A DNA stretch of 8,285 bases. Source: Gallionellaceae bacterium. Lineage in GTDB: Bacteria; Pseudomonadota; Gammaproteobacteria; Burkholderiales; Gallionellaceae. Positions 5,526 through 8,285 of this stretch are shown here, piece after piece. The first letter of the stretch is position 1; each line of letters opens with the position of its first letter. The stretch spans positions 1-8,285 of the forward strand of contig JAUSKS010000113.1 in assembly GCA_030646595.1 (NCBI GenBank), written 5' to 3'. Made by a program: the position numbers and the translations under genes. Under the pieces are notes generated by a model, which ran no database searches, was not told the DNA's origin, and worked only from the letters and a program-made list of their open reading frames with translations.

Positions 5526-6817
5526 TTAGCCACTCCCATCACATCAAAACTAAGCGTAGCCAAGCCGCCTTGTTGGTGCGGTGTCGAATAATTATCACCT
5601 GCCGCAACCAGATACAACTCGGCTGGATAATTAACGCTATCCCAGGCAAAAACAAAAGGTGAGCCGCTTAGATTGCTCTCCCAAACGGCATCCCAAAATG
5701 TGCGCAGCCAACTCCAGCTCACATTGGCAAATTGCAGCGTCTGCTTCCATTGTTTGAAGTCAATAATCTTGCCGAGCGGCTGGCCATTGTCATTGTTATT
5801 GGATTGTTGAATTGAAGTCTTGCCTTTAGGATCGAAACCCGCGCTCAGGTATTTGGGCATCACGAATGCCGCGCCTATTATGGCGATGGCGACGGAGGGG
5901 AGATCGGCGACATCCAAGCGCATCTGCCAGATGCCAGCGCTGCCGGTAGTAGCGACGTTTGAGCTAGAGGAAAGTGTGCCAGAGCCAACGGCTGGGTAGA
6001 ACCGCACAGTTATAGTTGTATTAGCTGGGTCAGTCGTTTTTCCTGCCACTGATATTCGCCAGTGAGTTCCATCATCTACTACAGCCACATCAGCGAGCTG
6101 AGCTAAATCCCCGTTTAATATTTGCCCATTTGAGGTATCCAATTTTACGCCATAATATTGCGTCGTCGAACCCGTAAAATCAAGGCGCAACATGCAAAAT
6201 CGCGTTGCCATGCCGACCCCGTCTTTGAGCACATCAATAGCCGCCCGCCAGGTTCGGGTCATATCCAACCCAGTAACGCTTCTGTAGATAGAACCGCAGT
6301 TGCCCGTATCCGCATCGGTGGCGGTGTCAGAGGTTGTCGTTCCGTCTGTGGCCGTAGCAGTGTTGGGGGTAATGGTTACGCTGGCCTTTACCCAATACGC
6401 GTTATCAAATTCATTGGCATAGGAAAGCTGGTTTATCCGCAGCAGCACGAACCTCCAATAGGGCGCACTGACATTGGCGAACGAGGCCATGAATGGCGCA
6501 TCACTGGTCGGGGTAACCAAGGCCACCGTAACGATGTTGCTGACAAAATTATCGGTGCTCTTGTCAAAGGCGATCTGGCATTGGTTAGTAAACAAATCAT
6601 GACCATAAATCAGAGCATAGTCTGCCGCTTTTGAAGCGCCACAATTCACACTGACCGCATGCGATTGGTCATAGTTGGAAAACGACGCTGGCTTCCACCA
6701 GGTGTAGGGCCGCATGTCGGCCAAGTTGGCAGCAGCATAGTTGCCCGATGCGGTGCTTTGTGCCACCGGCACGGCATCGGCAAAGCGGTTGTCGAAAAAA
6801 AGTTTGGGGTAGCCCAT
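5522..6817 (-). CDS. Dit-like distal tail protein with inserted carbohydrate-binding-type module
   Basis: A 431-residue protein encoded directly after the tape measure, where siphophages encode the distal tail protein that joins tube to tip. Residues 25-128 (NLADMRPYTWWKPAS, VNCGASKAADYALIYGHDLF, APYWRFVLLRI) and residues 301-431 (DVADLPSVAIAIIGAAF, GKIIDFKQWKQTLQFANVSWSWLR, SPFVFAWDSVNYPAELYLV) read as two halves of one tail protein. Between them, residues about 129-300 start LSYANEFDNAYWVKASVTIT, then DGTTTSDTAT, HWRISVAG and AGIWQMRL, the pattern of Con A/CBM-like sugar-binding modules in phage tails. The start is 5 nt after the tape-measure stop, with only a weak ACAGG in front, so it probably depends on coupling. 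The end overlaps the hub gene by ATGA. The Dit assignment rests on position and the split architecture; it could be another tail-tip protein with the same layout. Confidence 0.6.
   Translation of the reverse strand: MGYPKLFFDNRFADAVPVAQSTASGNYAAANLADMRPYTWWKPASFSNYDQSHAVSVNCGASKAADYALIYGHDLFTNQCQIAFDKSTDNFVSNIVTVALVTPTSDAPFMASFANVSAPYWRFVLLRINQLSYANEFDNAYWVKASVTITPNTATATDGTTTSDTATDADTGNCGSIYRSVTGLDMTRTWRAAIDVLKDGVGMATRFCMLRLDFTGSTTQYYGVKLDTSNGQILNGDLAQLADVAVVDDGTHWRISVAGKTTDPANTTITVRFYPAVGSGTLSSSSNVATTGSAGIWQMRLDVADLPSVAIAIIGAAFVMPKYLSAGFDPKGKTSIQQSNNNDNGQPLGKIIDFKQWKQTLQFANVSWSWLRTFWDAVWESNLSGSPFVFAWDSVNYPAELYLVAAGDNYSTPHQQGGLATLSFDVMGVAK
5533..5537 (-). promoter_or_regulatory. Ribosome binding site of the hub gene
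   Basis: GGGAG on the minus strand, 7 nt before the ATG at 5525, inside the last codons of the distal tail gene. It supports the ATGA-overlapping start. Confidence 0.55.
5918..6433 (-). other. Inserted lectin-like module inside the Dit-like gene
   Basis: Codons about 129-300 of the distal tail gene. The segment begins ANEFDNAYW and ends IWQMRL, matching the usual beginning and end of sugar-binding β-sandwiches in phage tail proteins. It interrupts a sequence that reads continuously without it (RFVLLRI ... DVADLPSVAIAIIG). Boundaries are estimates. Confidence 0.5.
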
Positions 6818-6822
6818 GCCTG

Positions 6823-8285
6823 TTAAGCCATCGTTACATTGACGTTAAAACCATTACCCGCTGCCTGCTGCAATAGCGGGATCAAATCATTCACCACCGA
6901 GTTGTAGCTCATGATCGGTGCATCCGGATTATCAATCGCACCGACAATGGTCAGATTAAATTGTTGCGGTGCCTGCGCAGCCACGCCCACGGGGGTAGGG
7001 GTGGCCGGAGTTGATGGGTAGGTTAGATTGCTGCCACTACCGCTGCTGACAGCCGCGCCACCCCCTCCACTTGGCGCTCCGCCACCGCCACCACCCAATA
7101 CGCCCCCAACCATTGCGGCGTTGGCAAGGGTAGCGGCCCACGAAACAGCAAACATCGCCGCAGCACCATACGGCCCGCCCCATGTTGCCCCCCATGCAGC
7201 AGATTTTTCTGCGCGCACACCGCCTGCGGCCAAAATTTCAGACACCGCCATTACCTTATAGAGCGCCATAAATTCTTTACTGTTCTTGCCAAGCTCGGCA
7301 AAATCCTGGATGGAGTTAGCCTTGCCATCCGCAACCTTTCTTGATTGTGCGGCGCTGGCTATATTTGCCTTTGCATCCTCGAACTGCTGTAGCTCGGCCA
7401 ACGTCAAGTTATGGTCGTTGGCCATGATGAAGCGATCCAATTCCAACTCGGCCAGTTGTCGGCTTTGCTGTAGTTTCGCGCGCTGTTGATCTGTGGCTGC
7501 TGCATCTTCAGCCTGCATCCGGTATTGGTCGAATTTTTTTTGCTGACCCGCTACCATCCGTGCGGTGTGGGCTTGCTGTCGTTTATATTCTTCCTCATCA
7601 CCGCGAATAAAATGCTGCCTTAGGCTCTCAGTATGTTCCAGGGCTTTTACAGTTTGTTTCTCTGCGTATTCTCTGGCCTTCTCGGCGGTTTTTCTGCTTT
7701 GTTCAGCACTTTTATCAATCACCTCTTGCATATCCTGGGCAGTCCGCTTGAGGTTTTCAATGCGCTCCTTGTTGGCAAATATTTCCGAAGCCACTAGTTG
7801 CGAGGCAACATCATCATTACTACCTTTTGGGTTATTCCAAGTTGCAGAGGCAACGCGCAATCGATCCATCTCTCTTTTTAAGCTGGCGTTCTCGATTTCT
7901 AACTGCTCCACCTCTTTGTTGATCCCGGCGATTTTTTCCGCTCCGGTCTGGTGCTTGGCTTTTTCTGCCGCAGCCATCGCAGCGACGACTCTATCTGTGG
8001 CCTTCTCTCCTGCCTCGTCCGCAGCATCACCCCATTTGTACCAGGCATATGCACCTGCCGCCAAAGCCGCCGTAACGCCTGCGATGCCGAGTGCAATCGG
8101 CGATAATCCCTGCGCAATAATCGACAAGGTTCCTGGCATTCGTGAAAAATCACCCCTGTATATCTCACGCCCAAGCACGACCATTTCCTGCTGGGCACGC
8201 TTGGTGGCCCATTCCACCTTTTCCATTCCTTCCGTTGCCGCACCACTCGTCTTGAGTATTTGCCCGCCCACCTCTTTGTAGCCAT
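6823..8285 (-). CDS. Tail tape-measure protein, C-terminal part (5' end beyond right edge)
   Basis: The tape measure sets tail length and is packed inside the tube during assembly. The frame is open to base 8285; the GTG at 8271 is only an internal codon, preceded in frame by GYKE, so the true start is outside. Numbering from that GTG, 482 residues are visible. Residues 34-50 hold GREIYRGDFSRMPGTLS, a pattern I know from tape-measure proteins of proteobacterial phages. Residues 57-78 are a hydrophobic Ala/Gly segment able to cross a membrane, a feature linked to DNA entry in such proteins. Residues about 85-330 are charged, Ala/Gln/Glu/Lys-rich and probably coiled coil. Residues about 387-414 are a Gly/Ser-rich linker before a β-rich tail (FNLTIVGAIDNPDA, NGFNVNVTMA). 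Full-length proteins are usually much longer. Followed after 5 nt by the distal tail gene, which is the standard order. Confidence 0.85.
   Translation of the reverse strand, partial: GYKEVGGQILKTSGAATEGMEKVEWATKRAQQEMVVLGREIYRGDFSRMPGTLSIIAQGLSPIALGIAGVTAALAAGAYAWYKWGDAADEAGEKATDRVVAAMAAAEKAKHQTGAEKIAGINKEVEQLEIENASLKREMDRLRVASATWNNPKGSNDDVASQLVASEIFANKERIENLKRTAQDMQEVIDKSAEQSRKTAEKAREYAEKQTVKALEHTESLRQHFIRGDEEEYKRQQAHTARMVAGQQKKFDQYRMQAEDAAATDQQRAKLQQSRQLAELELDRFIMANDHNLTLAELQQFEDAKANIASAAQSRKVADGKANSIQDFAELGKNSKEFMALYKVMAVSEILAAGGVRAEKSAAWGATWGGPYGAAAMFAVSWAATLANAAMVGGVLGGGGGGAPSGGGGAAVSSGSGSNLTYPSTPATPTPVGVAAQAPQQFNLTIVGAIDNPDAPIMSYNSVVNDLIPLLQQAAGNGFNVNVTMA

Noticed and set aside
6158..6634. 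158-codon + strand frame opposite the distal tail gene
   Set aside because: Arg/Gly/Ile-rich shadow of the opposite coding strand, with no start signal and no recognisable domain.
8269..8271. GTG at 8271 as the start of the tape-measure gene
   Set aside because: The frame stays open to the window edge and no ribosome binding site stands in front; the visible part is far shorter than usual tape-measure proteins.
7565..8281. Long open frame on the + strand, 238 codons, opposite the tape measure
   Set aside because: Product is Ser/Ala/Cys/Leu-rich as expected from the complement of Ala/Gln/Lys-rich coiled-coil codons. It lies fully antisense to a well-supported gene and matches nothing I recognise.
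1..8285. CRISPR array, tRNA or rRNA genes, insertion sequence, integrase
   Set aside because: Looked for regular spaced repeats, tRNA-like cloverleaf sequence and transposase or integrase motifs; none seen in this window.

Overview
The window holds the distal (tail-tip) end of a siphophage-type prophage late operon lying against a housekeeping gene. All seven recognisable genes are on the minus strand, so the map is best read from right to left. GC content is near 50-55% in most stretches I counted, Shine-Dalgarno sequences are strong, and the proteins look proteobacterial. I suspect a betaproteobacterium, but that is inference; no rRNA, tRNA or other taxonomic marker is present.

Layout in transcription order. 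(1) 8285-6823: C-terminal part of a tail tape-measure protein, cut by the right edge. (2) 6817-5522: a Dit-like distal tail protein that appears to carry a carbohydrate-binding-type module inserted in its middle. (3) 5525-3582: a 647-aa tail-tip/baseplate hub-like protein with a Cys-rich N-terminus. (4) 3585-2509: a tail fibre/receptor-binding protein with a lectin-like first half and a low-GC C-terminal head. (5) 2504-2016: a small tail protein, probably a fibre-assembly or accessory protein. (6) 1866-1072: a D12-class DNA adenine methylase, a typical phage accessory gene. (7) 882-1: the first 294 residues of PabB (aminodeoxychorismate synthase component I), cut by the left edge. PabB is an ordinary chromosomal folate gene and very probably marks host DNA.

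The tail genes are tightly packed: 5-nt gap, ATGA overlap, ATGA overlap, 4-nt gap. This indicates one translationally coupled operon whose products build the tail tube ruler, the tail tip and the host-recognition device in assembly order. The methylase is separated from them by about 150 bp and has its own strong ribosome binding site.

The most interesting non-coding stretch is 883-1071, between the methylase and pabB. It contains a large imperfect palindrome (about 921-993), an outer inverted repeat (896-909 / 1035-1049), and a 16-bp direct repeat (15/16 identical) with a period of exactly 22 bp (995-1010 / 1017-1032). This is where the phage/host boundary should lie. The 22-bp period recalls the tandem binding sites at the ends of Mu/Tn7-type transposable elements, but no transposase or integrase is in the window, so the mode of integration is undetermined.
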